64,000 bases of DNA from UBA2199 sp964628035 (GCA_964628035.1 CAZVPI010000002.1:1-64000), one strand, 5' to 3'. Numbered from the stretch's first letter, positions 22,061-32,290 are shown. The notes: a model not told the origin generated them from the sequence alone. A program made the numbers and translations.

Positions 22061-22723
22061 TTACTTGGAGAGGGCGATCTCCAGATTGAATTTTTCCTGC
22101 CTGGGAACCTCGATCTTTCCGGCGAAAGGGGAGTATCCCGGCTTGAAGGCGGCGAACTCGTAGGACCCGGGCGGCAGGCGCAGGAACAGCGTCTTGCCTG
22201 GGGCCGGGGCCAGTCCCCAGAAGCGGCCGTCGATGTAGAGGGCCGCCTCCTCCGGGGCCAGGGCCAGCTCCACTTCCGTCAGGAAGCGCCCGGGCGCCTG
22301 GGCCGGCTCCTTCTGCGGCATCGGCGGCAGGGGCTCGCTGCGGGCCTCGTAGGCCCTGTCCTCCACGGCGGCGTCCGGTTCATCGTTGGCGGCGGTCACG
22401 TCCGGCTGCAGCTCGATCTTCACGGTGATGCGCCGCGAGGGATAGCCGCTGAGGTCCACGGCCTGCTCGCGGAATCCCTTTTTGCGGAAAGCCAGCTCGT
22501 TCGCCCGCGAGGCCAGGCGCAGGGGGGAGGCCGGCGCGGCGTACTCGTAGGCCGCGCCGATGAAGCGGCCGTTGAGCAGCACGTCGGCGTCGTCGGGGCT
22601 GACGTCCAGGACGACGAGCACGCCGTCATAGTCCCCTGTCATCCACCAGGGGACATGGATGGAGCAAGCGGCGAAAAAACCGCTCAGGGCCGCAAGGGCC
22701 AGGAAGCAGCGCAAGGTTTTCAT
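22061..22723 (-). CDS. Lipoprotein with two PEGA-like domains
   Basis: A 220-aa protein. A signal peptide ends in a lipobox-like Cys (ALSGFFAAC). Two PEGA-type beta domains follow: VVLDVSPDDADVLLNGRFIG at ~42-61 and VELALAPEEAALYIDGRFWG at ~155-174. The repeat ends in the PPGSYEFAAFKPGY pattern typical of PEGA modules, which are usually surface or periplasmic binding domains. A linker rich in Pro, Glu and Ala separates them. The ATG lies 6 nt after the -10 box, so the mRNA is predicted to be leaderless although GGAGG is adjacent. Confidence 0.8.
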   Translation of the reverse strand: MKTLRCFLALAALSGFFAACSIHVPWWMTGDYDGVLVVLDVSPDDADVLLNGRFIGAAYEYAAPASPLRLASRANELAFRKKGFREQAVDLSGYPSRRITVKIELQPDVTAANDEPDAAVEDRAYEARSEPLPPMPQKEPAQAPGRFLTEVELALAPEEAALYIDGRFWGLAPAPGKTLFLRLPPGSYEFAAFKPGYSPFAGKIEVPRQEKFNLEIALSK

Positions 22724-22729
22724 GCCTCC

Positions 22730-22758
22730 ATGATAGCACATGCGGAGGGAATTTTCAG
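22730..22758 (-). promoter_or_regulatory. Promoter of the PEGA lipoprotein, leaderless
   Basis: On the minus strand CTGAAA, 17 bp, TATCAT. The predicted transcript start coincides with the ATG at 22723. Confidence 0.55.
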
Positions 22759-22789
22759 CCCAACCGCCCGCGCCGCCGGCTGCGCCGTA

Positions 22790-22818
22790 TTGTCAGGCAG
22801 GAGGAAAAGTGTTACAGT
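22790..22818 (+). promoter_or_regulatory. Promoter of the lptD-LPS cluster
   Basis: TTGTCA, 17 bp, TACAGT. The lptD ATG is 10 nt after the -10 box, leaving almost no leader. AGGAGG lies within the spacer, so it would not be in the mRNA. Confidence 0.6.
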
Positions 22819-22828
22819 ATGGCCTTGC

Positions 22829-24991
22829 ATGAAAGCCTCAGCCACGTGCATCCTGTTGCTGATCCTGTCCGCCGCCCCCGGCCCGCTCCTGCCGGCCCAG
22901 GAGCGGCACGAGGAGCCGGTGGTCTACGCCGACCACAAGACCATCGGCGAAAAGGCCCTGCGCGCCACCGGGAACGTCGAGGTGCTGTGGCAGGAGTACG
23001 TCCTCTACGCCGACGCCATCGACTTCGATCTCGAGCGCCGCGAGCTGTTCGCGGAGGGAAGGGTGACCCTGGCCAGCCAGGACATGGTCCTCAACGGCGA
23101 GAAGCTCCTCTTCAACCTGAAAACGCAGCACGGCGAGCTGCTCGCGGTCGACGGCCTGGCCAGCCCCGTCGTCCGCTTCCGCACCGGCCGCCTGGAGCAG
23201 GTGGACCGCGACACGCTGGCCTTCCGCAGGCTCGAATTCAGCTCCTGCGCCCAGGTTTTCCCGCGCTGGCGCATCAACAGCCGCCGCGGCAGGATCAAGC
23301 GGGAGAAATACATCGAGATGCACGGCGCCGTGCTGCGCATCAAGAACGTGCCGGTCTTCTACCTGCCCTACCTGCGTTACCCGCTGCCGCAGGACGGCCG
23401 CTCGACCGGCCTGCTTTTCCCCGGCATCGGCCAGTCCGGCCTGCGCGGATTCTTCGTGCAGAACGCCTTTTTCTGGGCCATCAAGCCCAACCTGGACATG
23501 ACCCTCGGGCTGGATTATTTCTCCAAGCTCGGCGTGGGGGCCAGCAACGAGCTGCGCTACCTGTTCCGCGACGCCAGAGGCAGCGCCCGCGCCTATTATT
23601 TCCGCTACCGCCGCGGCAACGAGGTCTACGACGGTTCCCGCGACGACTATTACGTGGAGGCCGAGCATAACCAGAAGCTTCCCTTCCTGAACTCGCAGCT
23701 GCGGCTCAACGTGAACCTGCAGAGCCGCCCCGATTTCCTGCGCCTGTTCGACACCAACTTCGACCTGGCCAGGCGGGCCAACTTCCCCAGCGAGGTCGCG
23801 CTGACCTCCTCGTTCGCCAACGTGCAGGCGACGATCGGCGCCTCGCGCCGCGAGACCTATTACGTGACCCGGGGCAAGTCGCTGGTGCTGGAGCAATTCC
23901 CGGCGCTGGCGCTGAACCTGAACCAGCAGAAGATCGGCCGCCTGCCCGGCTATTTCTCCCTGGCCGCCGACTTCCAGCGCACGCGGCGCAGCGGCGAGAG
24001 CTTCGAGGAGGACCCGCAGTTCGTCACCGGGGTCTTCAGCCAGCGGCTCATCCTGTCTCCCTCCTACCGGCTGTCGCTGGTCAAGCTTCCCTGGCTCAGC
24101 GGCTCGCTGAACCTGGGGGCGCAGCGCATTTTTTACGCCAAGAGCTGGGACCCGGAGACCGGCCAGGCCGCCGACAAGCCGGTCAACGTGGGCTACCAGA
24201 CGGCGCAGCTGTCCCTGCAGGGTCCCGTTTTCGGACGCGTCTTCGCCGCCGGCCCGGGCCGCCTGAAGCACGTCGTCGAGCCGGAGATCGCCTTTTTTTA
24301 TGCCAGCGAGGCCAGCAACACCGACCGCCTGCTCAAGGTCGACCGTTCCGACTTCCCCTCCACCTCCAAGATCCGCTTGCGCCTGACCTCCCGCCTGCTG
24401 GCGAAGGCGAACGCCGCGGCGGCCTCGCCCCGCGAGGTCCTGTCCTATTCGCTGTCCCAGGAGTACTTTTTCGACCCGGCCGCGGCCAATTTCAACCTGA
24501 TGATCAACGGCGAGTACCCCCGCTTCTCCAAGCTGAGCCAGTCGCTGCGCCTGCGCCCCGCGGAAAGCCTGGCGCTGGACGCGGTGGCCGACTACAATCA
24601 CACCCTGCGCGCCCTGACCCTGCTCAACCTGCGCGCCGCCTACAACCGCCCGGGCTCGCCGCTCACCGGCACGGTCTCCTACAGCGTGTACCGCAACCCC
24701 TACCAGGCCAAGGACTTCGACCTGAACCAGCGGCTGCTGACCACCGGGCTGCGCTTCGACCTGGCGGGCTTCCCGCTCAAGCTGGATGCGCGTCTGGACT
24801 ACAATTTCAGCGAGAAACCGGGGAAGCGGCTGCTGCACGGCTCGCTCGACGCCGGCCTCGACTACCAGTGCCTGTTCTTCCATTTCCAGTTCAAGACCTT
24901 CTCCTGGCTCGGCGAGCCCCACCCCCAGTTCCGCGTCGGCGTGTCGCTGGGGCAGCTGGGCATGGCCGGCGATTTCTTCGGAGGCGGATGA
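22829..24991 (+). CDS. lptD: LPS assembly outer-membrane protein LptD
   Basis: A 720-aa outer-membrane barrel that inserts LPS into the outer leaflet with LptE. A signal peptide (residues ~1-22) leads into an OstA/LptA-like beta-jellyroll (VVYADHKTIGEKALRATGNV...) at ~30-130. The LptD C-terminal barrel has the conserved PVFYLPYLRYPL motif and many alternating aromatic strands. Its presence shows a diderm with LPS. The second ATG, at 22819, is in another frame. The stop overlaps the rfbB start. Confidence 0.93.
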   Translation: MKASATCILLLILSAAPGPLLPAQERHEEPVVYADHKTIGEKALRATGNVEVLWQEYVLYADAIDFDLERRELFAEGRVTLASQDMVLNGEKLLFNLKTQHGELLAVDGLASPVVRFRTGRLEQVDRDTLAFRRLEFSSCAQVFPRWRINSRRGRIKREKYIEMHGAVLRIKNVPVFYLPYLRYPLPQDGRSTGLLFPGIGQSGLRGFFVQNAFFWAIKPNLDMTLGLDYFSKLGVGASNELRYLFRDARGSARAYYFRYRRGNEVYDGSRDDYYVEAEHNQKLPFLNSQLRLNVNLQSRPDFLRLFDTNFDLARRANFPSEVALTSSFANVQATIGASRRETYYVTRGKSLVLEQFPALALNLNQQKIGRLPGYFSLAADFQRTRRSGESFEEDPQFVTGVFSQRLILSPSYRLSLVKLPWLSGSLNLGAQRIFYAKSWDPETGQAADKPVNVGYQTAQLSLQGPVFGRVFAAGPGRLKHVVEPEIAFFYASEASNTDRLLKVDRSDFPSTSKIRLRLTSRLLAKANAAAASPREVLSYSLSQEYFFDPAAANFNLMINGEYPRFSKLSQSLRLRPAESLALDAVADYNHTLRALTLLNLRAAYNRPGSPLTGTVSYSVYRNPYQAKDFDLNQRLLTTGLRFDLAGFPLKLDARLDYNFSEKPGKRLLHGSLDAGLDYQCLFFHFQFKTFSWLGEPHPQFRVGVSLGQLGMAGDFFGGG

Positions 24992-26007
24992 TGCGCGTCC
25001 TCGGCAGGGACATCAAAAAAATCATGGTCACCGGCGGCGCCGGCTTCATCGGCAGCAACTTCATCCGCCACGTCCACGGCCGCTATCCCGGGGTGGAGCT
25101 GCTCAACTACGACAAGCTGACCTACGCCGGCAACCTGGAGAACCTGGAGGGCATCGCCGGGCGCTACGCCTTCGTGCAGGGAGACATCCGCGACATGCCC
25201 GCCGTGGCCGCCGCGCTGGACGGCGTCGACGCCATCGTCAACTTCGCCGCCGAGACCCACGTCGACCGCTCGATCCACGACCCGGGCGACTTCATCCTCA
25301 CCGATGTCTACGGCGTCTTCGTCCTGCTGGAGGCGATGAAGGCCCGCCGCGGCGTCAAGCTGTTCGTGCATGTCTCCACCGACGAGGTGTACGGCAGCAT
25401 CGCCTCCGGCCGCTTCCACGAGGAGAGCCCGCTCAACCCCTCGTCGCCCTACTCGGCGTCGAAGGCCGGCGGCGACCGCCTGGCCTATTCCTACTGCAAG
25501 ACCTACGGCCTGCCGGTCGTGATCGCCCGGCCGGCCAACAACTACGGCCCCTGCCAGTACCCGGAAAAGCTGATCCCCTTCTTCGTCACCCGGGCGCTGC
25601 AGGACCTGCCGCTGCCCCTCTACGGCGACGGCCGCCACTGCCGCGACTGGCTGCACGTGGAGGACACGGTGCGCGGCATCCTGGCCCTGCTCGAAAAGGG
25701 GCGGCCGGGGGAGGCCTACAACCTGGGCGCCGGCCAGGAGCGCAGCAACCTGGAGGTCACCCGCGCCATCCTGGCGCTGCTGGGCAAGCCCGAGTCCCTG
25801 GTGCGCCGCGTCGCCGACCGCAGGGGGCACGATTTCCGCTATGCCCTCGACTTCGCCAAGGCGCGTTCCCTGGGCTGGGAGCCGCAGATCGACTTTGACG
25901 CGGGGCTGCGGCAGACCGTGGAATGGTACGTCCGCCATGAGCGCTGGTGGCGCAGGCTGATCGACCAGAGCGAGTACCAGCGCCACCTGCACAAGAACTA
26001 TGAGTAG
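24988..26007 (+). CDS. rfbB: dTDP-glucose 4,6-dehydratase
   Basis: A 339-aa short-chain dehydrogenase that makes dTDP-4-keto-6-deoxyglucose, a precursor of deoxysugars in LPS. NAD-binding GGAGFIGSNF, the catalytic STDEVYGS triad segment and YSASK are all present. rfbA, rfbC and rfbD are not in the window, so the pathway must be completed elsewhere. Two adjacent ATGs (24988, 24991) could start it. It overlaps lptD by 4 bp and rmd by 8 bp. Confidence 0.93.
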   Translation: MMRVLGRDIKKIMVTGGAGFIGSNFIRHVHGRYPGVELLNYDKLTYAGNLENLEGIAGRYAFVQGDIRDMPAVAAALDGVDAIVNFAAETHVDRSIHDPGDFILTDVYGVFVLLEAMKARRGVKLFVHVSTDEVYGSIASGRFHEESPLNPSSPYSASKAGGDRLAYSYCKTYGLPVVIARPANNYGPCQYPEKLIPFFVTRALQDLPLPLYGDGRHCRDWLHVEDTVRGILALLEKGRPGEAYNLGAGQERSNLEVTRAILALLGKPESLVRRVADRRGHDFRYALDFAKARSLGWEPQIDFDAGLRQTVEWYVRHERWWRRLIDQSEYQRHLHKNYE

Positions 26008-26950
26008 GATCCTCGTCACCGGCTGCTCCGGCTTCCTGGCCGGCCACCTGCTGCAGGGGCTGGTCGCGGAGAAAGGCAACCGCGTCTTCGGCGTCACCGA
26101 GGTCTCCGGGTTCGCCCATGCCGGGATCGACGTGTACCAGGTGGACATCCGCCGCCGCGGCGAGCTGGAGCGGGTGGTGCGGGACGTGCGCCCCGACCTG
26201 ACCTTCCACCTGGCGGCGGTGACCAACGTCGGCTTCGCCTGGAAGAATCCCGAATTGACCTATGAGGTCAATTTTCTGGGCTCCTCCAACCTGCTGGAGG
26301 CGCTGCGGCAGTCGGCCCCCGGCTCGCGGCTGCTGCTGATGAGCTCGGCCGAGGTGTACCGGCCCGACGCCGGCCCCCTCCTGGCGGAGTCGGACCCGCT
26401 GGTCCCGCAGAACCCCTACGCCCTCTCCAAGGCGGCCATGGAGATGCTGGCGGGCCTCTACGGCCGGGTGTATGCCATCCGGGCCTGCATCGCCCGCGCC
26501 TTCAATTTCACCGGTCCCGGCCAGGATGCCAAGTTCGTCGCCTCCGATTTCGCCCGCCAGGTGGCGCGCATCGAGCGCGGCGAACGGGAGCCGGTCATCC
26601 GCGTCGGCAACCTGGCGGCGGTCCGCGACTTCTCCGACGTGCGCGACGTGGCCCGCTGGCTGCAAGTCATCGCCGCCGGCGCCGAGCCCGGCGAGGTGTT
26701 CAACCTCTGCTCGGGGGCGGCCTACTCCATCCGCGAACTGCTCGACCGGCTTCTGGCCCAGGCGCGCGTTCCCATCCGCGTCGAGGTAGACCCCGAACGC
26801 TTCCGCCCCCTGGACAACCCGGTGCTGCGCGGCGACCCGGGGCGGATGCGCCGCCGCTTCGGCCTGGTCCCCGAGTACCCTCTCGAGCGCACCCTGCTCG
26901 ACCTCCTCGAATTCTGGCGCGGGAGGGCCGGTGAAGATCCTGGTCATTAA
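26000..26950 (+). CDS. rmd: GDP-6-deoxy-D-mannose reductase-like epimerase
   Basis: A 316-aa extended SDR enzyme. The NAD(P) motif GCSGFLAGHL opens the protein and PYALSK is the active-site Tyr-Lys pair. The block ARAFNFTGPGQ...FVASDFARQVARIE...IRVGNLAAVRDFSDVRDV matches GDP-4-keto-6-deoxy-D-mannose reductase, which yields GDP-D-rhamnose. Other nucleotide-sugar epimerases are possible. It is coupled to the genes on both sides by short overlaps. Confidence 0.8.
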   Translation: MSRILVTGCSGFLAGHLLQGLVAEKGNRVFGVTEVSGFAHAGIDVYQVDIRRRGELERVVRDVRPDLTFHLAAVTNVGFAWKNPELTYEVNFLGSSNLLEALRQSAPGSRLLLMSSAEVYRPDAGPLLAESDPLVPQNPYALSKAAMEMLAGLYGRVYAIRACIARAFNFTGPGQDAKFVASDFARQVARIERGEREPVIRVGNLAAVRDFSDVRDVARWLQVIAAGAEPGEVFNLCSGAAYSIRELLDRLLAQARVPIRVEVDPERFRPLDNPVLRGDPGRMRRRFGLVPEYPLERTLLDLLEFWRGRAGEDPGH

Positions 26951-28028
26951 GGTCGCGGCCCTCGGCGACCTGCTGATGGCGACGCCGGCGCTGCGCGCCC
27001 TGAAGCGGGGCGCGGCCGGAGGCGAGCTGCACCTGCTGGCCGGCCGCTCCATCGCGGCGGCGGCCGAGAACAACCCCGACGTCGACCGCGTCATCCCCCT
27101 CGACGACCGCCGGCTCTTCCACGGCGGTTTCCTGGGGCAGGCCACCGAGGCGCTGAAGGCGGCCTGGCGCTTGCGCCGCGAACGCTACGATGTCGGGCTT
27201 ACTTTCCACCGCGACCCGCGCTTCGCCCTCATCCTGCTGCTGGCCGGCTGCCGCCGCCGCATCGGCTTTCGGCGGGGCCGGCGCCGCCCCTGGGCGCTGA
27301 CCGAGGCGGTGGCCGTCGAGGGCATCCGCCACCACATCTTCCACTACTGCGACCTGGTCCGGCCTTTGGGCCTGGGCTGCCTCGATTTCCGCATGGAGTT
27401 TCCCGTCGCCGCCGCGGCCGAGGCGGCCGCGGCGGAAAAATTCCTCGTCCCGGCGCGCCTCAAGGAGTACGTCGTCATCGCTCCAGGCGGGGCGGCCAAC
27501 GTCAAGGAGGAGATGGCCAGCCGGCGCTGGCCGGCCTCCCATTTCTCGCGGCTGGCCGGGCGGCTGCTGGAGGAGGGCCATGCCGTGGTGCTGCTGGGGG
27601 CCGGCGGCGACGCGGACATCGCCGCCGCCATCGCCGCCGGCAAGCCCGCGCTGGTCGACCTGACCGGCCGCACCACGCTGACCGAGGCGGCGGCGCTCCT
27701 GAAGCGCTCGCGCCTGGTCGTCTGCAACGACGCGGGCCTGATGCACCTGGCCTCCGCCGTCGGCGCCCGCGTCATCGCCCTGTTCGGGCCCACGCACCCG
27801 GAGGAGAAACGGCCGCTGGCCGAAGGCAGTGTTGCCCTCTGGAAAGGCGAGGGCATGTCCTGCTCCCCCTGCTACCGCGACGGGGTCTTCCCGGCCTGCG
27901 CCCATGTCGACTGCCTGGCGCGCATCACGCCAGAAGAGGTTTTCCACCTTGCAGACAGGATGCTCAGGGAGGAAAAAGGGAAGACGGAGGGAAGACAGAG
28001 GGAAGAGAGAGAGAAGAAGAACGGGTAG
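26931..28028 (+). CDS. Heptosyltransferase-family glycosyltransferase (GT9)
   Basis: A 365-aa cytoplasmic glycosyltransferase of the ADP-heptose:LPS type. Features are the N-terminal KILVIKVAALGDLLMATPAL, a C-terminal donor site with CNDAGLMHLASAVG and LFGPTHPEE, and the Cys-rich tail CSPCYRDGVFPACAHVDC seen in many GT9 proteins. It starts at GTG 26931, since no other start fits, and overlaps rmd by 20 bp with GGGAGG upstream. The last ~17 codons (KGKTEGRQREEREKKNG) are encoded by a C repeat array, so the charged tail is repeat-derived. Confidence 0.88.
   Translation: MKILVIKVAALGDLLMATPALRALKRGAAGGELHLLAGRSIAAAAENNPDVDRVIPLDDRRLFHGGFLGQATEALKAAWRLRRERYDVGLTFHRDPRFALILLLAGCRRRIGFRRGRRRPWALTEAVAVEGIRHHIFHYCDLVRPLGLGCLDFRMEFPVAAAAEAAAAEKFLVPARLKEYVVIAPGGAANVKEEMASRRWPASHFSRLAGRLLEEGHAVVLLGAGGDADIAAAIAAGKPALVDLTGRTTLTEAAALLKRSRLVVCNDAGLMHLASAVGARVIALFGPTHPEEKRPLAEGSVALWKGEGMSCSPCYRDGVFPACAHVDCLARITPEEVFHLADRMLREEKGKTEGRQREEREKKNG
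27978..28021 (+). repeat. C array, 4 x 11 bp, inside the gene end
   Basis: GGGAAGACGGA, GGGAAGACAGA, GGGAAGAGAGA, GAGAAGAAGAA in tandem. It encodes most of the last residues of the GT9 gene; the stop follows 4 bp later. Confidence 0.85.
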
Positions 28029-28073
28029 CGAAAGGCATCACCCCGCGTTGGTTTTCACTTTTGCTTTTGCCTT

Positions 28074-28101
28074 GCGCGCATAGCGCGCGTTCCGGCGCGC
28101 G
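28074..28101. other. Three GCGCGC blocks able to pair alternatively
   Basis: GCGCGC-ATA-GCGCGC (28074-28088) is a perfect stem-loop. The middle block can instead pair with a third copy at ~28096-28101. It lies between two convergent genes and could act as a bidirectional terminator, although no T run follows directly. Confidence 0.5.
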
Positions 28102-28146
28102 TCGCCCCCCCGCCGCGGGTTCTCGGGGGTGTCACGAGAGAGCGGC

Positions 28147-28548
28147 TTACTCCACCTTGAACAGCTTGCCCTTCGCCTGGGCCAGCACCTGGCCCTGCTC
28201 ATCGGCGATCTCTCCCTCGGCGAAGACGATGCGGCCGCGCAAGCCGGTGACGCGGGCCGCGGCCCGCAGTTCCTCGCCGGTCAGGGCCGGGCGGCGGTAG
28301 GTGACGGTGATCTCGGCGGTGACGCACTTGACGCCGGAGGCGCCGGCGGCCTGGATCAGGGTCTCGTCCAGCACCGTGGCCAGCAGGCCGCCGTGGACGG
28401 TGCTGCGCCACCCCTGGTACTGGACGGGAAAGGCCACCCGGGTCGCGGCGGCGCCGGCGCCGGCGTCGCGCTCGAAATCCAGCTGCAGCCCGGCCGGGTT
28501 CTTCCTGCCGCACACAAAACAGTTCTGGTCGTCGCTGAATTCGTTCAT
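28147..28548 (-). CDS. PaaI/hotdog-fold thioesterase
   Basis: A 133-aa hotdog-fold protein. The N-terminal NCFVCGRKNPAGLQL Cys motif and HGGLLATVLDETL (conserved HGG and catalytic acidic residue) match small acyl-CoA thioesterases. The substrate is unknown. The ATG sits exactly at the predicted transcript start, so the mRNA may be leaderless. Monocistronic. Confidence 0.85.
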   Translation of the reverse strand: MNEFSDDQNCFVCGRKNPAGLQLDFERDAGAGAAATRVAFPVQYQGWRSTVHGGLLATVLDETLIQAAGASGVKCVTAEITVTYRRPALTGEELRAAARVTGLRGRIVFAEGEIADEQGQVLAQAKGKLFKVE

Positions 28549-28554
28549 GCCCTA

Positions 28555-28583
28555 TCTATACACCTTTCCGCCCGCCAAGGGAA
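28555..28583 (-). promoter_or_regulatory. Weak promoter of the thioesterase, leaderless
   Basis: On the minus strand TTCCCT, 17 bp, TATAGA. The ATG at 28548 is 6 nt after the -10 box. Confidence 0.45.
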
Positions 28584-28600
28584 GCCCTCCCGGGCCCGCC

Positions 28601-28629
28601 TTGACAGGTGCGGGGAAATCGCCTACCAT
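28601..28629 (+). promoter_or_regulatory. Promoter of PPi-PFK, leaderless
   Basis: TTGACA, 17 bp, TACCAT. The ATG at 28636 lies 6 nt after the -10 box. Confidence 0.7.
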
Positions 28630-28635
28630 GGGGGC

Positions 28636-29835
28636 ATGTTCGATTTCCGCAACCACCGCAAGGCGGCCCTGCTGTTCTCCGGCGGCCCGGCGCCCTCGGC
28701 CAACGCCGTCATCTCCTCGGTGGCCCTCAACTTCATCAACGCCCGCGTGCCCATCATCGGCTTTTTCTTCGGCTTCGAATTCCTGGAGGACTACGACAAG
28801 AACAACCGCTACTGCCTCTCGCCCAACGTCCACTACCAGGCCCTCGACGCCGGGATCTCGCGCATCCGCAACCAGCGCGGCGTGTACCTCAAGACCTCGC
28901 GGGCCAACCCCGGCCGGCGCATCCAGTCGCCGGCCGACCTGGACGATCCCGAGAAGAACCGGCGGCTGGTGCACATCCTGGAGGCGCTGCACAGCCTCGA
29001 CGTGGGCTGCCTGATCACCATCGGCGGCGACGACACCCTGAAGACGGCCAACTTCCTGAACCGGCTGGGCCTGCCGGTGATCCATATCCCCAAGACCATC
29101 GACAACGACTATTTCGGCATCGCCTGGACCTTCGGCTACTGGAGCAGCGTGCAGGCCAGCCAGGAGGCGCTGCTCAATCTCAAGGCCGACGCCGAGAGCA
29201 CCGGCTCGTACTTCATCGCCGAACTGATGGGCCGCAAGGCCGGCTGGCTGACCTACGCCGCCGGCATCGCCGGCGAGGCGGTGCAGATGATCTCCACCGA
29301 GGACGTCGAGCAGGAGGTCCTCGACGTGGAGAAGCTGGCCGGGCGCATCGTCGACACCATGCTGCTGCGCGAGAAGAACGACAAGTACTACGGCGTGGTC
29401 TGCGTGGCCGAGGGGCTGGCCGACCGCCTGCCCGAAACATACCGCCCCACCGAGACCGACCGCCACGGCAACCTCATCCTGGGCGCGGCCGAGGTCGGGC
29501 GCGTGCTGCGCGACGAGGCCGAGCGCCTGTACCGCGAGCGCACCGGGCGCAGGAAAAAGATCATCTACAAGCAGATCGGCTACGAGACGCGCAACGCCCC
29601 GCCCATCAGCTTCGACGTGGTGCTCTCCAGCATGCTGGGCTTCGGAGCCTACAAGCTGTACCAGAACCAGCAGTTCGGCTGCATGGTCTCGGTGTCGGAC
29701 AACTTCTCCATCGTCGGCGTTCCCTTCGACCAGCTCATCGATCCCCAGACCCTGAAGACCCGGCTGCGCAACGTGCCCAGGGGCAGCGACTTCTTCGAGC
29801 TGAAGGAAGCGCTGACCTACAAACTCAGCGAATAG
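28636..29835 (+). CDS. pfp: Phosphofructokinase, PPi-dependent type
   Basis: A 399-aa PfkA-family enzyme that phosphorylates fructose 6-phosphate. The two residues that set the phosphoryl donor point to pyrophosphate: GGDD at 130-133 (Asp133 where ATP enzymes have Gly) and PKTIDND with Lys153 (Gly in ATP enzymes). The N-terminal SGGPAPSANAVISS is the usual first nucleotide/PPi loop and MGRKAGWLTYAAG is the sugar-phosphate motif. The reaction would be reversible and would draw on the PPi pool also used by HppA. Predicted leaderless. Confidence 0.92.
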   Translation: MFDFRNHRKAALLFSGGPAPSANAVISSVALNFINARVPIIGFFFGFEFLEDYDKNNRYCLSPNVHYQALDAGISRIRNQRGVYLKTSRANPGRRIQSPADLDDPEKNRRLVHILEALHSLDVGCLITIGGDDTLKTANFLNRLGLPVIHIPKTIDNDYFGIAWTFGYWSSVQASQEALLNLKADAESTGSYFIAELMGRKAGWLTYAAGIAGEAVQMISTEDVEQEVLDVEKLAGRIVDTMLLREKNDKYYGVVCVAEGLADRLPETYRPTETDRHGNLILGAAEVGRVLRDEAERLYRERTGRRKKIIYKQIGYETRNAPPISFDVVLSSMLGFGAYKLYQNQQFGCMVSVSDNFSIVGVPFDQLIDPQTLKTRLRNVPRGSDFFELKEALTYKLSE

Positions 29836-29843
29836 CCGGGCTA

Positions 29844-29871
29844 GGCGTAGGGGATAAGGCGTAAGGCGTAA
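29844..29871 (+). repeat. B array, 4 x 7 bp (GGCGTAA variant)
   Basis: GGCGTAG, GGGATAA, GGCGTAA, GGCGTAA, 8 bp after the PFK stop. Confidence 0.8.
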
Positions 29872-30031
29872 GGTAAGAAAGACGCATTTCCGGAAAGATC
29901 GTCATCGCCTGGCCATTTTTTGATACTGAGGCTTTTTCCCTTTCCGATCCTCTGAATCGTCATGCTGCGAAAGCGATCTTCACCCCTATGGAATGCCTGT
30001 GGGCAGGCGCAGGGATGTCCATTCCTCTTCC

Positions 30032-30059
30032 CTACGCCCAACGCCTTACGCCCTACGCC
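30032..30059 (-). repeat. B array, inverted, 4 x 7 bp
   Basis: On the minus strand: GGCGTAG, GGCGTAA, GGCGTTG, GGCGTAG. It starts 9 bp after the stop of the convergent ABC permease, mirroring the copy after PFK. Confidence 0.85.
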
Positions 30060-30068
30060 GAGGTCCTG

Positions 30069-31372
30069 TTATTTGTATCTCACCCAGCGCAGCAGCTCGC
30101 CCAGGGTCGGCTTCTTGCCGTACATCAGCATGCCGACGCGGAAGATCTTGGCCCCCAGCCAGGCCAGGCCCCAGATGGTCAGCAGGCAGAGGCCGATGGC
30201 GGCCAGGACCTGCCACAGCGGCGGCATGGCGGTGGTGATGCGCATGAACATCAGGATGGGGGAGAAGAGGGGGAAGAGCGAGGCGCCCACGGTCAGGGCC
30301 GAGTTGGGGTTCTGGATGGCCGAGATGCCGAGGATGTAGGGGATGATGATCGTCACCGACAGCACGCCGGCGAACTGCTGCGCCTCCTGGTCGGTGTTGA
30401 CCGCGGCGCCGATGAAGGCGTAGGGGATGGCGTAGACGAAAAAGCCCAGCACGAAGAAGACGACGAAGTACATCGCGATCTCCGGGGTGAGGAACGAGAG
30501 GATGGCGGCGTCGATGCTGCCGGCGAAACGCGAGACCAGCACGCCGGCCAGCACGATCCACAGGGCCACCTGGGTCAGCCCGGCCAGGCCTATGCCCAGC
30601 AGCTTGCCGTAGAAGATGTGGGTCGGCCGCGCCGAGGCGATCAGCAGCTCGGAGATGCGGCTGGTCTTCTCCTCGAGCACGCCGCGCATGATCATCTGCC
30701 CGTAGTTGATCAGGATCATGAACAGGATGATGATCATGAACAGCGACATCATGTAGTCCATGCCCGAGTCGGACTTGGTGGTGCCCTCCTTCTTGACCTT
30801 GAAGGTCTCCATGTCGATCTCGCGCGTGGCCTCGTCGACCACGGCCGGGTCGATGCTCTGGTCCAGCAGCAGCTGCTTGGAGATGGCCGCGCGCAGGGTC
30901 GACTCGATGTACTTGAGGGTGGTGAAATCGGAGACGGAGGTGGAATAATAGGCGATGCGGCGGCTGGCCTTGACGTCGGCCGGGATGAGCAGCAGGCCGT
31001 CGACCTCCTTCCTCAGGACCTTCCGCTCGTACTCCTTGACCAGGTCCCCGGCGTCGCGGCCGGAGACGTCGAGCGGCTGGAAGGTGATGCGCCCGGCCTC
31101 GGGCAGCGCCTGCGGGCCGTCCATGGCCTCGAGGTCCCGGACGTCGGGCTTCCGGGCCTTTCTTTCCGCCGGGCGGGCGCTGAGCGTCTGGACATAGCCG
31201 CCGGCGTAGTCGGCGACGGCGATCGTCTTGTCGGTGCGCCCCATCTTCATCAGCAGCACGGGTACGAACATCAGCCCGGCCATCAGCACCGGGGTGAGGA
31301 CGGTCATGATGATGAAGGACTTCTTGTGGACAATGGTCTTGTATTCCTTCTTGATGACGGCGAGGATCTTTT

Positions 31373-31376
<4 letters not shown>
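30069..31376 (-). CDS. ABC-2 type exporter permease (NatB-like)
   Basis: A 435-aa permease. An N-terminal helix (ILAVIKKEYKTIVHKKSFII) is followed by a large extracytoplasmic domain (~45-250) and five to six helices at ~250-420, the NatB layout. It pairs with the ATPase gene upstream, overlapping it by 4 bp. NatAB-type exporters move Na+ or other cytotoxic compounds; the substrate here is open. A B array follows the stop. Confidence 0.85.

Positions 31377-32290
<914 letters not shown>

Noticed and set aside
22819..23670. Alternative start of lptD at the first ATG
   Set aside because: It is in another frame; only ATG 22829 gives the signal peptide and the conserved OstA domain.
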